NCBI GenBank assembly: GCA_030686995.1
Contig: CM060704.1
Span: 169,204,218 to 169,268,217 of the forward strand
Direction of reading: 5' to 3'
DNA from: Artemisia argyi
Lineage: Eukaryota; Streptophyta; Magnoliopsida; Asterales; Asteraceae
DNA length: 64,000 nucleotides
Positions 1-10,441 of this stretch are shown here, one piece after another (positions within the stretch are counted from its first letter, which is position 1; every line of letters begins with the position of its first letter). Position numbers and translations under genes: made by a program. The notes below the pieces were generated by a model. It worked only from the letters and a program-made list of their open reading frames with translations, had not been told where the DNA came from and searched no databases.

Positions 1-509
1 GAAGTAAACGTAAAAAAAGCGGACGAAAACGTAAAAAACGGACGAAAACGTAAAAAAAACGTAAAAACCCGGGTGAAAACGTAAAAAAACAGAAGTAAAC
101 GTAAAAAAAACGGACGAAAACGGAAGAAAACGTAAAAAAGGACTAACGGTGCAAATACAGTTAACCCAGAGGACTAACGGTGCAATGTGCTCTATCTCGT
201 TAGGAGATAACGGTGAAAAGGGACTAACGGTGCAAATTCTAACGGAATGTACTTAACGGTAGTTAAAGCTAGGGACCAAAATTTGCCAAAAGGTTTGATT
301 TAGGGACGATTTTTGCAATTTTAAACTATAAAGGACGAAATCTGCAATTTGAGCAAACCTTAGGGACGATTTTTGCAATTAACTCCGGTTGAGTACTTGA
401 GTTTAATAACATATTATTGGGATAATTTTAAATATATTAAATATCTCTTGTGTCAAATATAACATTGACTTAAAAATAATTTTATTGTTAAAAATATTAT
501 GTAAATATT
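1..509. repeat. Tandem and dispersed repeat flank
   Basis: Bases 1-150 are an imperfect tandem array built on short units like CGTAAAAAACGGACGAAAA. Bases 150-380 carry several copies of GGACTAACGGTGCAA and 'agggacgatttttgcaat' phrases. The same phrases recur near 36540-36720 and 46860, so this is the edge of a dispersed non-autonomous element whose ends are not in view. No gene is seen. The final five bases (505-509, ATATT) are the left target duplication of the next element. Confidence 0.6.
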
Positions 510-2030
510 TGATGCGTGGGAATCGCACCTTGCTTTACCTCTCGAGGGATCTCGAGAAGCTTACAACCCCCACCAGGCAGTGTACCTGATCGTTGTAGTA
601 TAGTATAGTGACAAGTACCGGGGGATTGATCGTTCAGCTAGGAATAGTTTCGTTAGGATTGAAATTAATCTAACTAGGTCTAAAGGTGAAGGATGATTCT
701 TTTTATGTTTTTATATTTTATGAAATGCAAGTAAAAATCTCGGGTATTGGGAGAGTGGGCGGAATTAGTTGCTAATCAACTAACCCAAAAGCTACTAATT
801 AAACTAATTAACAAGAAAACTAAACTAAGGTTCTACAAGATAAGTGAAGCATGTCTACCCATGATATGTTACTCCTTGCTAGCTATCCAATCCTACCTAT
901 TGAATTGTAACCTTGTTTTAATTGACGGGTTGTATTCCTTAATACCATTCATGGGGTGGCATACATAACTCCCCAATTCTATGAGCTCTTATCTCCTCCT
1001 ACACCATGCCCAGCACAACTATAGGGATTGTAAACAGTGGCTCATGCATTAAATACAACCAATAAAGACCTAGTACGCCTCGGTTCATGTTTCTTAAGAC
1101 GTTCAAGCATGTTACCATTTGGAGATCTGCCAGTTTTCTTAAGCCTAACATATAAATCATTCAATCAAAACAAGAATCAATAGGAAACAAGGATTATAAA
1201 CTAAACCAACTAGATCTATTGAAGTTGTCACGCCTTAATTGATGGAGATAGACACAACATCAACAAGAAATCAATGAGATCTAATCAATTATATACAAGT
1301 TTCACATAATCATAAGTAGACACAAGGTGAATTAGCAAAACATAATCAAAGAAAGACAATCAACAAGAATAATGAAAGACATAGTTGAGATAGAATCATC
1401 AAACCAATACATGATGTTTATGGAGTGATTGAAACCCTCTAAGTTGCTGGAAAAACACCCACCTAAACCCAGGAATCGACTTTAGGGTTTAGGGCCTACA
1501 AAAAGTGAAGTTATGAAGTTATATTTATAGGCATGTTTTCTGTCGGCCCTTCGTGACGGCGTCAGCCCGTACTCTTGACGCCGTCAAGACCATTTTTTCA
1601 CCAAATTGTAGATCTCTTCGTCCTCTTCGCGTGGGCTTTTGAATCACCTAAATCCGAGTTCGTATGCAAAAGTTATGACCAAAACAATATCAGCTACTCC
1701 GCGCGCAAGTTTTGACAAGTTTACACGTGACGGCCTTGGTGACGGCCTTGGTGACGCCGTCATCAACCACGGTATTTTATTCTTGCTATCTGACGCCGTC
1801 AGGGTATAACTCTTGACGCCGTCACCTAGTGCTTCCAGCATGGAAAATTGATACTTTGCCGTTTTCTTCACTTTTATGCTCCAAAAATGTCCAAAATGGC
1901 TTCTTTTCCAGAATTCACTCTCCAAGTACCTAAAATCACAAAAGGAACGATTTAGGGTAATATTTGATCAAATAAAGTCGGATTCGGGCTTAAATGACCC
2001 CCTAAAAACGAATCATTTTTCGCCTCATCA
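510..2030 (-). repeat. 3' LTR of the non-autonomous element
   Basis: Left LTR, the 3' copy in transcription sense. It is nearly identical to 6016-7536. It holds a cluster of TGACG/CGTCA dyads at about 1550-1835 and a tRNA-Asp 5'-half-like stretch at 590-604. The ORFs translatable within it (around 747 and 1644) are duplicated exactly in the other LTR and look like chance frames. Confidence 0.93.
1548..1835. promoter_or_regulatory. Cluster of TGACG palindromes in LTR
   Basis: The near-palindrome TGACGCCGTCA, or its variant TGACGGCGTCA, occurs about five times here, with extra single TGACGGCC units between. The other LTR has the same cluster at about 7053-7340, with one copy altered to GCCGTTA. 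Two more weaker copies lie in the interior at about 4108-4142. Each is an inverted pair of TGACG cores, the core recognised by plant TGA/bZIP factors (established knowledge). Use as an enhancer of this LTR is an inference. Confidence 0.45.
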
Positions 2031-2060
2031 TATATCCCTACACTTGGGATTTGCTTGTCC
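2031..2060 (-). other. Polypurine-tract region
   Basis: Read on the minus strand, the bases leading into the left LTR are purine-biased (CCCAAGTGTAGGGATATA, then the LTR). A GCTTGAGGACAAGC hairpin lies just upstream. This arrangement is familiar from Athila/Tat-type elements and marks the likely start of plus-strand DNA synthesis. Confidence 0.5.
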
Positions 2061-2628
2061 TCAAGCAAATGAGCTTTTCCACCAATCAAAATACAAGTTA
2101 TGGGTCATTTAACACTAATATAAAAGTAATTACAACAAATGATCGTTCCACCTTAGTCAAAACAAGCACGGAAATTATACACTAGCACCTCACATTAAGT
2201 ATTTGGATACTCTCATCTCTCGGGTGTTGTAAATTTATATGTCATAATTGGAAATGGAGAAATATCACTCTCTACCTGTCATAGCAAATAGATTACCATA
2301 GGCTTGGGAAAGGATCAAACCTCCACCACATGGCGTAAGCACCTAGGATAGACTATCAAAGAGGTCTTTTAAAGGGTTATAACGTTAGGTGTAGGGGATA
2401 TGGAAAACACGGTTTTGTTGGATAAACGGGTATTTTACTGGTGGCAAGTCAATTGTCTTAGTTAACTACATGTACAATGAGGGGTTGCTAAGCCAAGACT
2501 CGACTCAACTTAAACTAACCACAACTCTTTTTTGGATTTTCAAGACACTATTTGACTTAAACATAAATAAAAGAAACGGATGGTAGCCCGTATGTTTTTC
2601 TCTTTTCCTTTTCTATATATATATTTTT

Positions 2629-2635
2629 TTTTTCT

Positions 2636-2668
<33 letters not shown>

Positions 2669-2688
2669 ATTTTCTTCTTTTTCTTTTC

Positions 2689-2729
<41 letters not shown>
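2629..2729. repeat. Poly-T low-complexity tract
   Basis: Nearly pure T with scattered C, A and G, including an uninterrupted run of about 40 T ending at 2729. The Lys-rich and Phe-rich ORFs across it are artefacts of composition. It lies inside the LTR element interior. Confidence 0.9.
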
Positions 2730-2731
<2 letters not shown>

Positions 2732-4515
2732 ATACACTCTTACTCTACCATCCAAAACAATACATCAAAGGGAGCTCGTTTCCTCCCTACACTTGAGCTT
2801 TTACATACTTTACAATCAACTATTCTAATGACTCGAATCAAGATAATCAAAACACTTGGAGTACTTTTAAATATTAACGCACATATGGGGGTAATAATTG
2901 ACATCATCCCCATTACTCCATTACAATAGCACTTTACCCATGAGTCCCAATCGTCCCAAAACAATATGTACAAGATATGACTCGACTTAGCAACCATGTA
3001 ATCAATTAGACAACTAACAAAGGGTTTAAACAATTAACAATAATGCACTAAAGATGAGTGCATACAAGGAAGGCTAAGGCGATTTGGTTGCACATTTGGG
3101 GTGGATTGTAAACAAATTCTTCGTTTAAGTAAGATGCTTAAAGTTAGAAACGAAAAGATAGGCTCGGAGGGGTGTACTAGGGGTATCGTGTACTAAAAAT
3201 GAGTACAACGCTAAGGGTGTGGGAAAAATTAGTTGACTTAACTAGCCAAGTAATATGACTTAAATTTTCAAGTAATCATGATACGGGTTTAACACAATGG
3301 TGATCCTAATGCCTCTTATCATGTAGTAAATCCTACCACACGAATGTAGTCTCACTAGCGGTCTCGGGATGCATCACTAACGCAAGTTCTAGAATCTAAA
3401 TGCTACCGGTACACTCATAAGCACTAATAATAAATGCTTTTCCTATCAAATCTAAAGGCGAACCTCACATTTTTGGGTGGAAAATTTTTCTGAATATACG
3501 GTTATGTGCTAGTCATACAATCTCCTATCCATGAGACGCTTGCTATGGCTAAAGTTTCACTCCTAAATGTTGTAAAAAATTTTAAATTTGGCGCTAAAAT
3601 TACACTAACAAGTATTTCTCATAGTTTTATTACTCATCTACTATCAAACAAAACAAACTCAAGCGAAAGTGCATATGTAAGGTATCATCTCTTTACCCTC
3701 CCCTTACACTTAAGATGAACATTGTCCCCAATGTTCAAATAAAGAATGTAAAAGTTAAAAGTAAAAAGAATGAAATCAAATACTCCCCTGATTCGCTCGG
3801 TATGGATAATAGGATGGCCAGGTTAAATCTTCCTCCAAGAAAATGAACAATCAAAGCTTCCCTTCCAGAATATAAATCATCTTCTTGTCATACATAACCT
3901 GTAAAACCTGACAAAATAGACAAGACAACCTCGCGTAAAATCGGCGGCATCCTATATAAGTTTCTAAATCCTAGAAAACAAGATAAGATATAATGCTTGT
4001 GGAATGAAGTTTGCAGATCTCTTGGAGACTATAAAACTTAATAATTCACAAAAACCATAAGACTCCGTTAGAAAAACAAAACCGGTAAAATTTCCAGATT
4101 TTAACTCCTGACGCCGTCAAGAGTAAAACTCTGACGCCATCAGAATGGACCTGCAAAAATTCTTATGTTAAGTTTCCGGAAAATTTCTGGAAAAACTTGG
4201 TCCTACTTCCTGGAAAATCCTGCAAAACTTCATTATGACTCAATACAAGCATTTGACTCTAACAAATACAAATATACATGCTCATTTATTATTGTGGAGA
4301 ACCATGATCGGTTTGTTTCTTAAAAACATATTTTGGGTTTCCCCTTACACTTATCTTTTGCAAAAATACTTCTAGGTGGAGTTAAGACTAGGCCAAAACA
4401 ACAAAGTAAAGTATTTTCACTATTTAGTTGAGAAACATGATCTACCAACAATAAAAATAAAGCATGCATACGGAAGCAAATAACAAACAAACAAAAATAA
4501 AATCACACAAAACAT
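2730..4515. other. Element interior, no ORF
   Basis: Internal part of the LTR element with no convincing reading frame on either strand. It contains two TGACGCC(G/A)TCA copies at about 4108-4142. I see no tRNA or other RNA gene. In transcription sense this is the 3' untranslated part between the single ORF and the 3' LTR. Confidence 0.6.
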
Positions 4516-4536
4516 GGGTTGCCTCCCAAGAAGCGC
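4516..4536 (-). other. Conserved post-ORF motif of plant gypsy elements
   Basis: On the minus strand this reads CTTCTTGGGAGGCAACCC, about 35 bases after the stop codon of the element ORF. From memory, closely similar strings follow the coding region of many Athila-like plant retrotransposons. It supports the family assignment; its function is unknown to me. Confidence 0.5.
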
Positions 4537-4571
4537 TTGTTTTTGTTCGAGTCACGAGCCTGACTCTACCC

Positions 4572-5837
4572 TTATTTCACGGATAAAGGTGAGGTTTTCC
4601 CTACACTTAGGATTAAGTGCGGGTGAAAGTAGCGATACACACCCTTAGGGTGGAAATATGCCTCGTGAGGAAAGAGTGGTTGATGAATTATATGCTCAAA
4701 GGGGTGTACTCCTATCATCATAACTTTACCTAATTCAATCGGGTTAATGGGTGGGTTAATATTTTCTCCTAGAAAGGGATCATTTTCAATCAACTTCAAG
4801 AGACTTCTAGTTGGGAATCCATCTTGACCTAATAAACCCGGTTTAAACCCATAATGTTTCTTGTGATCAATCATAAATGGGTGATGTAAGCATGTAAGGT
4901 CATTTTCCACTCCTATATTGGCTTCCTCTCTACAAGGCTTAGAGTCCACTACCTTTATCCTAAGACTACCCGGACTATATGGTTTGATGGGTGGATCGGA
5001 ACCTATTTCAGTTCCTAAATTTTCATCCAAGTATGGAAGATTAGGTAACGGTTTTGGTTGAGTCTCCGATTCATCAAAACTAGGAACTTCCCTAAAACTA
5101 AGAGTAAGGTTATCATTATAAGTATTCAAACCTATATCCTCAAGTGGTGCCTGGTCCAAGGGTTCTACCTCCATCGGAATTCCTAAAGTTTCTTCTACTT
5201 CTTCCGGGTAAGTCACGGGCGGTGTGTGTGCCTCAAATGATGGTTGAGTATTTTGTGGGCTTATGTTGTTCACCTCATCATTCCATGTGTCAGGATCTAG
5301 CCCTAACATTCTCCCAAGTATCTCACGTGCTTCTCTAGGCATCTCAACTTCTACATCTGAATCATAAGGATCATCCTCAGTACTCTGACTGCTATATACA
5401 AATTGCCCAAAAGATTCATCATCTGTTTCTTGAGATTCATCATCATCGATCATAAAACCTAGGTCTTTTTTATCAATGTGATCATGTTCAACTACATCCT
5501 CCATCACATCAAGGTCACCTATGTGTTCATCCTGTATTATGGTAGTGCCTAACCATGACATGCAGCTAGGTGGCTCATACGAAACTATCCTAGGTGAAGG
5601 CTCATATGGTGCATAGGTTTCACTAAGTGAAGCATTTTGAGGGGTTGATGGAGCTCCTAAGGTGAATTGTTTAAAAGCATTATGCACTTGGCCTCTATTC
5701 TCAAGGTACTCAATAAAATCAATATAAGATCCTGTCCGCCTCATTTCGTTCCTCCATCTTGTAATATCCAAACTAGTGTAATTATATTTTCTTTGGTAAA
5801 ACTCTAGTGTCAGACTTGGTGGATTCGCGTTCTCCAT
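4572..5837 (-). CDS. Acidic retrotransposon-encoded protein of unknown function
   Basis: One open frame of about 421 residues from the first ATG (5837) to a TAA. The open frame extends seven codons further upstream without another ATG. I recognise no Gag, zinc knuckle, protease or polymerase motif. The N-terminus (MENANPPSLTLEFYQRKYNY) is followed by a Trp/Arg-containing segment, a strongly acidic middle (roughly residues 105-190, many D/E) and a proline-rich part. The C-terminal ~110 residues are more ordered-looking and rich in His, Pro and Phe (HPFEHIIHQPLF). It is the only ORF of its element, placed where gag-pol would be, about 180 bases after the primer site. Being uninterrupted in a young element, it may be maintained by selection in the family, or may simply have had no time to decay. 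Function is not assignable. Confidence 0.6.
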   Translation of the reverse strand: MENANPPSLTLEFYQRKYNYTSLDITRWRNEMRRTGSYIDFIEYLENRGQVHNAFKQFTLGAPSTPQNASLSETYAPYEPSPRIVSYEPPSCMSWLGTTIIQDEHIGDLDVMEDVVEHDHIDKKDLGFMIDDDESQETDDESFGQFVYSSQSTEDDPYDSDVEVEMPREAREILGRMLGLDPDTWNDEVNNISPQNTQPSFEAHTPPVTYPEEVEETLGIPMEVEPLDQAPLEDIGLNTYNDNLTLSFREVPSFDESETQPKPLPNLPYLDENLGTEIGSDPPIKPYSPGSLRIKVVDSKPCREEANIGVENDLTCLHHPFMIDHKKHYGFKPGLLGQDGFPTRSLLKLIENDPFLGENINPPINPIELGKVMMIGVHPFEHIIHQPLFPHEAYFHPKGVYRYFHPHLILSVGKTSPLSVK

Positions 5838-5992
5838 AATGGCAAACGGAATAGTCAATGAAAATCACGAACAAACACACAAAGAAAAAGATAGACTAAA
5901 GATAACCTAAAAAATAAAAATTAAATCTTACTAGAAAGGAATCTAGCAAGTAGACCTAATAAAAAGAAATTCTGACCTAGACAATAACTATT

Positions 5993-6009
5993 CCCCGGCA
6001 ACGACGCCA
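5993..6009 (-). other. Primer-binding site, tRNA-Asp type
   Basis: On the minus strand, a few bases inside the 5' LTR, the sequence is TGGCGTCGTTGCCGGGG. From memory the 3' end of plant tRNA-Asp(GTC) is CCCCGGCAACGGCGCCA, so 16 of 17 bases pair. This fixes element orientation and agrees with Athila/Tat elements, which commonly use tRNA-Asp. Confidence 0.8.
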
Positions 6010-6015
6010 AAAACT

Positions 6016-7536
6016 TGATGCGTGGGAATCGCACCTTGCTTTACCTCTCGAGGGATCTCGAGAAGCTTACAACCCCCACCAGGCAGTGTACCTGATCGTT
6101 GTAGTATAGTATAGTGACAAGTACCGGGGGATTGATCGTTCAGCTAGGAATAGTGTCGTTAGGATTGAAATTAATCTAACTAGGTCTAAAGGTGAAGGAT
6201 GATTCTTTTTATGTTTTTATATTTTATGAAAAGCAAGTAAAAATCTCGGGTATTGGGAGAGTGGGCGGAATTAGTTGCTAATCAACTAACCCAAAAGCTA
6301 CTAATTAAACTAATTAACAAGAAAACTAAACTAAGGTTCTACAAGATAAGTGAAGCATGTCTACCCATGATATGTTACTCCTTGCTAGCTATCCAATCCT
6401 ACCTATTGAATTGTAACCTTGTTTTAATTGACGGGTTGTATTCCTTAATACCATTCATGGGGTGGCATACATAACTCCCCAATTCTATGAGCTCTTATCT
6501 CCTCCTACACCATGCCCAGCACAACTATAGGGATTGTAAACAGTGGCTCATGCATTAAATACAACCAATAAAGACCTAGTACGCCTCGGTTCATGTTTCT
6601 TAAGACGTTCAAGCATGTTACCATTTGGAGATCTGCCAGTTTTCTTAAGCCTAACATATAAATCATTCAATCAAAACAAGAATCAATAGGAAACAAGGAT
6701 TATAAACTAAACCAACTAGATCTATTGAAGTTGTCACGCCTTAATTGATGGAGATAGACACAACATCAACAAGAAATCAATGAGATCTAATCAATTATAT
6801 ACAAGTTTCACATAATCATAAGTAGACACAAGGTGAATTAGCAAAACATAATCAAAGAAAGACAATCAACAAGAATAATGAAAGACATAGTTGAGATAGA
6901 ATCATCAAACCAATACATGATGTTTATGGAGTGATTGAAACCCTCTAAGTTGCTGGAAAAACACCCACCTAAACCCAGGAATCGACTTTAGGGTTTAGGG
7001 CCTACAAAAAGTGAAGTTATGAAGTTATATTTATAGGCATGTTTTCTGTCGGCCCTTCGTGACGGCGTCAGCCCGTACTCTTGACGCCGTCAAGACCATT
7101 TTTTCACCAAATTGTAGATCTCTTCGTCCTCTTCGCGTGGGCTTTTGAATCACCTAAATCCGAGTTCGTATGCAAAAGTTATGACCAAAACAATATCAGC
7201 TACTCCGCGCGCAAGTTTTGACAAGTTTACACGTGACGGCCTTGGTGACGGCCTTGGTGACGCCGTCATCAACCACGGTATTTTATTCTTGCTATCTGAC
7301 GCCGTTAGGGTATAACTCTTGACGCCGTCACCTAGTGCTTCCAGCATGGAAAATTGATACTTTGCCGTTTTCTTCACTTTTATGCTCCAAAAATGTCCAA
7401 AATGGCTTCTTTTCCAGAATTCACTCTCCAAGTACCTAAAATCACAAAAGGAGCGATTTAGGGTAATATTTGATCAAATAAAGTCGGATTCGGGCTTAAA
7501 TGACCCCCTAAAAACGGATCATTTTTCGCCTCATCA
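6016..7536 (-). repeat. 5' LTR of the non-autonomous element
   Basis: Right LTR, the 5' copy in transcription sense, so it would carry the active promoter. It is 1521 bp, the same length as its partner. The tRNA-like stretch lies at 6096-6110, about 86 bases from the primer site. Confidence 0.93.
6096..6110 (+). other. tRNA-Asp 5'-half-like sequence in LTR
   Basis: TCGTTGTAGTATAGT matches bases 2-16 of plant tRNA-Asp as I remember it, and the following bases (TAGTGACAAGTACC) loosely continue the D-arm and anticodon side. The identical copy is at 590-604. The element is transcribed from the opposite strand, so its RNA would be complementary to the 5' half of the same tRNA whose 3' end binds the primer site. 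See findings. Confidence 0.5.
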
Positions 7537-8074
7537 ATATTACTATAGTAAGGATTATGTTTAATTATATTTATCAATATATAAAAATTTATTATATTAT
7601 ATGTAGTTACATTTATATAAACTGAAAAGTCTTATTATTAAAATTATTTTTAAATCAAAGTTGATATTCAAATTGTATTGCTAATCCAATGAATTTGGAA
7701 TAATTTTTTTTTCTCTTTTTTTTCACGTTTTTTTTCGTGGCCGAAAAAGTGACATGTGATATATCAAAGTATGTGATTTTTTCGGCCAAAAAACAAAACG
7801 TGAAAAAATGATTTTTTTTTCTCGAAAATATATCAAAGTGCCCGTCTATAGAAAGATAATTAAATGTTCGTCGGGATGGTGTAATTATTTTCGCTTAACG
7901 ATTAACAGTTCAAGAGATATTTAAATTAGAAAAAATGGGTGAAATATTTAAATGCTCTCAATTTCAACCATTGATTTCTTTTTAGATGGATGGTGGGGAT
8001 GAGTCCCTTGTATGTAAGAAAAGTTTGATACGTAAAATAACTCGTATGTTATTTATAAAATTAAAAAATAAAAG

Positions 8075-8120
<46 letters not shown>

Positions 8121-8366
8121 TTACTAATAAAAAAGGGTTCTTTTTAAACATTACATTTGTTAAATTCCTAAACTCATTAATGTATAAATTCATACACTGT
8201 TCATTACATTTGTTAAATTTATATAGTTATTTATAAAAATAGAGTGAATTTAATATTAGTTTATAAAGCCTCCTTATTTTCTTTTTCTTTTTTTTTTCTT
8301 TTTTTTAACCAATAAAGTTTAGAACTTGGTGAAAAATGACATTCAACTATCAGAATATAACATTAG
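7537..8366. repeat. AT-rich spacer with foldback remnant
   Basis: No gene. About 7725-7810 is a dyad: CACGTTTTTTTTCGTGGCCG pairs with a later CGGCCAAAAAACAAAACGTG. The stretch 7690-8012 is a diverged, partly rearranged copy of the foldback at 21665-22050 (shared phrases 'aaagtgcccgtctatagaaagataattaaatg' in pieces, 'cgcttaacgattaac', 'gatggtggggatgagtccc' in one orientation or the other). A (CAA)n microsatellite fills about 8077-8119. Confidence 0.55.
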
Positions 8367-8577
8367 TTTTGGAGTAAAATTTACATAAATGGTCTGTGGT
8401 TTGGCGAATGCAACTTTAAACTATCGGAGATGTTAGATGCAACTTTTGCCAAACCACAAAGACTTTTGGAGTAAAATTTACATAAATGGTCTTTGTGGTT
8501 TGGCGAATGCAACTTTAAACTATCGGAGATGTTAGATGCAACTTTTGCCAAACCACAAAGACTATTTATGTAATTTG
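8367..8577. repeat. Tandemly duplicated 96-bp hairpin element
   Basis: Two adjacent units (about 8367-8462 and 8463-8560) share nearly all bases. Each unit is a foldback: GGTCTTTGTGGTTTGGC at its left pairs with GCCAAACCACAAAGAC at its right, around a loop containing 'ctatcggagatgttagatg'. It looks like a small MITE duplicated in tandem. The minus-strand ORF across it is an artefact. Confidence 0.7.
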
Positions 8578-8853
8578 TTCTATCTTTATATTTGTTCGTT
8601 ATATTATTACATTTATACGATATAACCAAATAGTTAGCATAACTTGGAGATACACGAAGCTTCATAACTTGGATAGTTGGATGTGTTTTGTAGAGAGAAA
8701 AGAAATAGGAGAAATAGAATTGGATTCAATTCTATTGAAGAGGGAAATTGATGGAGAATCGAAGAGAAATGGTTGTGTAATCTGGTTAACCTCCATTTCC
8801 ATCATTTTGGTTTGGTGGAGAATTTAGAGAATTGAGGGTTTTTTGTTTTTTTT

Positions 8854-9047
<194 letters not shown>

Positions 9048-9291
9048 GGTTTGGTAATTTTTTTTCTTCAATTTATAATTTTATTAAAGAATGTACTTTG
9101 TAAATAAAATTTTATGTAAGCAATTTACATGTGCAACATCATGTGCTCAAAACATTTTAGAAAAAAATGTTGGTCAAAATATGTTTTCCAAAGGAAAAAA
9201 AATGTCTCGTGGTTACAAATTATTTCAATTCTCAGACACTACCAAACAGTAGAAGTTAACTAATTCCTCATTCAATTTCATTTATTTGGAT

Positions 9292-9513
9292 TTAATATTC
9301 CACTTCATTTCTAATCTCTTGAATTCTCTCTACTACTGATGTTTTTTTTCTAAAACTCTTCCATGGAAATTTCATGAGTAGCAAAATCAAAGCACCATAG
9401 TGTGCCGCAGGAACATTGATATTCGATGCACATATATGACCTACATTTACTTCTTCTATGTTTGTACTCATGACACCGTAAAGAGGAACCCTAGCCCAAC
9501 TTTGATTACTCTT
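9292..9513 (-). pseudogene. Unrecognised gene fragment
   Basis: On the minus strand 73 codons are open between stops, without an initiating ATG at the start. The peptide has protein-like composition, including GVMSTNIEEVNVGHICASN and NVPAAHYGALILLLMKFPW, rather than the Lys/Asn/Ile/Phe bias of random AT-rich frames. I do not recognise the family. No continuing exon was found on either side, and the flanks are TE-like, so it is probably a broken exon or a captured fragment. It could also be chance. Confidence 0.3.
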
Positions 9514-10441
9514 TTACATCCATTCACATAACAATTTATGTGTAATCACGCGCATCACTATATTTTTTGTCACCATCAAATGCATCAACATGTGCTATGA
9601 TTTAAAATTTAAGAAGCCAAAGGTTTGAAGTCTCTTTTGAGTTTACATATAACCTTTAAATTTCCAATTGCAATATACTAGTTACAATGTATACTAGCTA
9701 GAGATGAAAAATAAATTAGAAAAACAATTTACGATTAACATTTTATGAATCAAGGCATTAAAGAAATTGAAGAAATTGTGAAATTTGTTAGTAATTATTA
9801 ATTTATAGTTTTGTTGGGACAAATATATATATAAAAAAATATTATCTTATTATTTTATCGATTAGTATCCAACTTTGTACTAGTCCCAAGGTGACTGGAC
9901 AAATTATTAATTTTGTCGAGGTTATTAATATATGGAGTATTAATTTACAGAGTATTTACTCCATAACTTGAATTGATTTTGGTCAAACTTTAATAAATTT
10001 GGTGGAGAATTTGATTGCGGAAGAAAACACATAAAAATATATGTGTCAAATTTATGAAAATAAAACTAAAAAAAGGATGAGGTAATTAATAAAACATTAG
10101 TAGCTTTTTCGAAAAAAATTCTTATTCAATTTTCGACACATTCTAAATTTGGATATTTTTAATATAATGGGACGAATTTGCAAAGTCAAAAATTAAAAGG
10201 ATTCGTTCCCAAAGGCCAAATGTAAGATGTACATTCTAGAAGGTTAAAAAAACTACTAGTACCACGTATATTTATTTATTAAAATTACTACGTACAATTA
10301 GTACTCTATTTTTAGTTATTATAAATAAATACACATTGGAATTCGGGAGAGGGTAACTGCTATAAATGTAGTTATTAATCAATTGCCAATTAGTCTTATG
10401 TAACGTATTCCATCTTCATTTCTAATTCCTTTGAAAACAAT
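9514..10441. other. AT-rich spacer
   Basis: No gene seen. About 10150-10330 (phrases such as 'ggattcgttcccaaaggccaaat' and 'aagatgtacattctagaaggtt') recurs at 37370-37510 and in part at 40378-40475. About 10025-10095 recurs at 28015-28090. These are dispersed repeat edges. A TATAAA at 10361-10366 lies about 75 bases upstream of the small candidate gene that follows. Confidence 0.5.

Larger units (their letters stand above)
510..7536 (-). mobile_element. Non-autonomous LTR retrotransposon (LARD-like, Athila/Tat-type)
   Basis: Two 1521-bp direct repeats (510-2030 and 6016-7536) bound a 3985-bp interior. Both start TGATGCG and end CTCATCA on the plus strand. The target duplication is ATATT at 505-509 and 7537-7541. 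The primer site beside the right LTR and the purine-rich tract beside the left LTR show transcription along the minus strand. By eye I count only about five differences between the LTRs (for example near 647, 726, 1793, 1946 and 2011 and their partners), so insertion was recent. The interior has no protease, reverse transcriptase, RNase H or integrase; its only sizeable ORF encodes an unrecognised acidic protein. It must borrow enzymes from an autonomous relative. The tRNA-Asp primer site and the motif at 4516-4536 point to the Athila/Tat branch. Confidence 0.93.

Noticed and set aside
590..640. A functional tRNA-Asp gene in the LTR
   Set aside because: Only about 15 bases match the tRNA 5' half. 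The anticodon stem, T-arm and 3' half are absent, so it is a partial resemblance and not a tRNA gene.
747..968. 73-codon ORF, duplicated at 6253-6474
   Set aside because: The perfect duplicate is explained by the two LTRs. It has no domain, uses a non-ATG start, and lies antisense to element transcription.
2540..2828. Lys-rich and Phe-rich ORFs on both strands
   Set aside because: They are translations of a poly-T/poly-A tract with no protein-like features.
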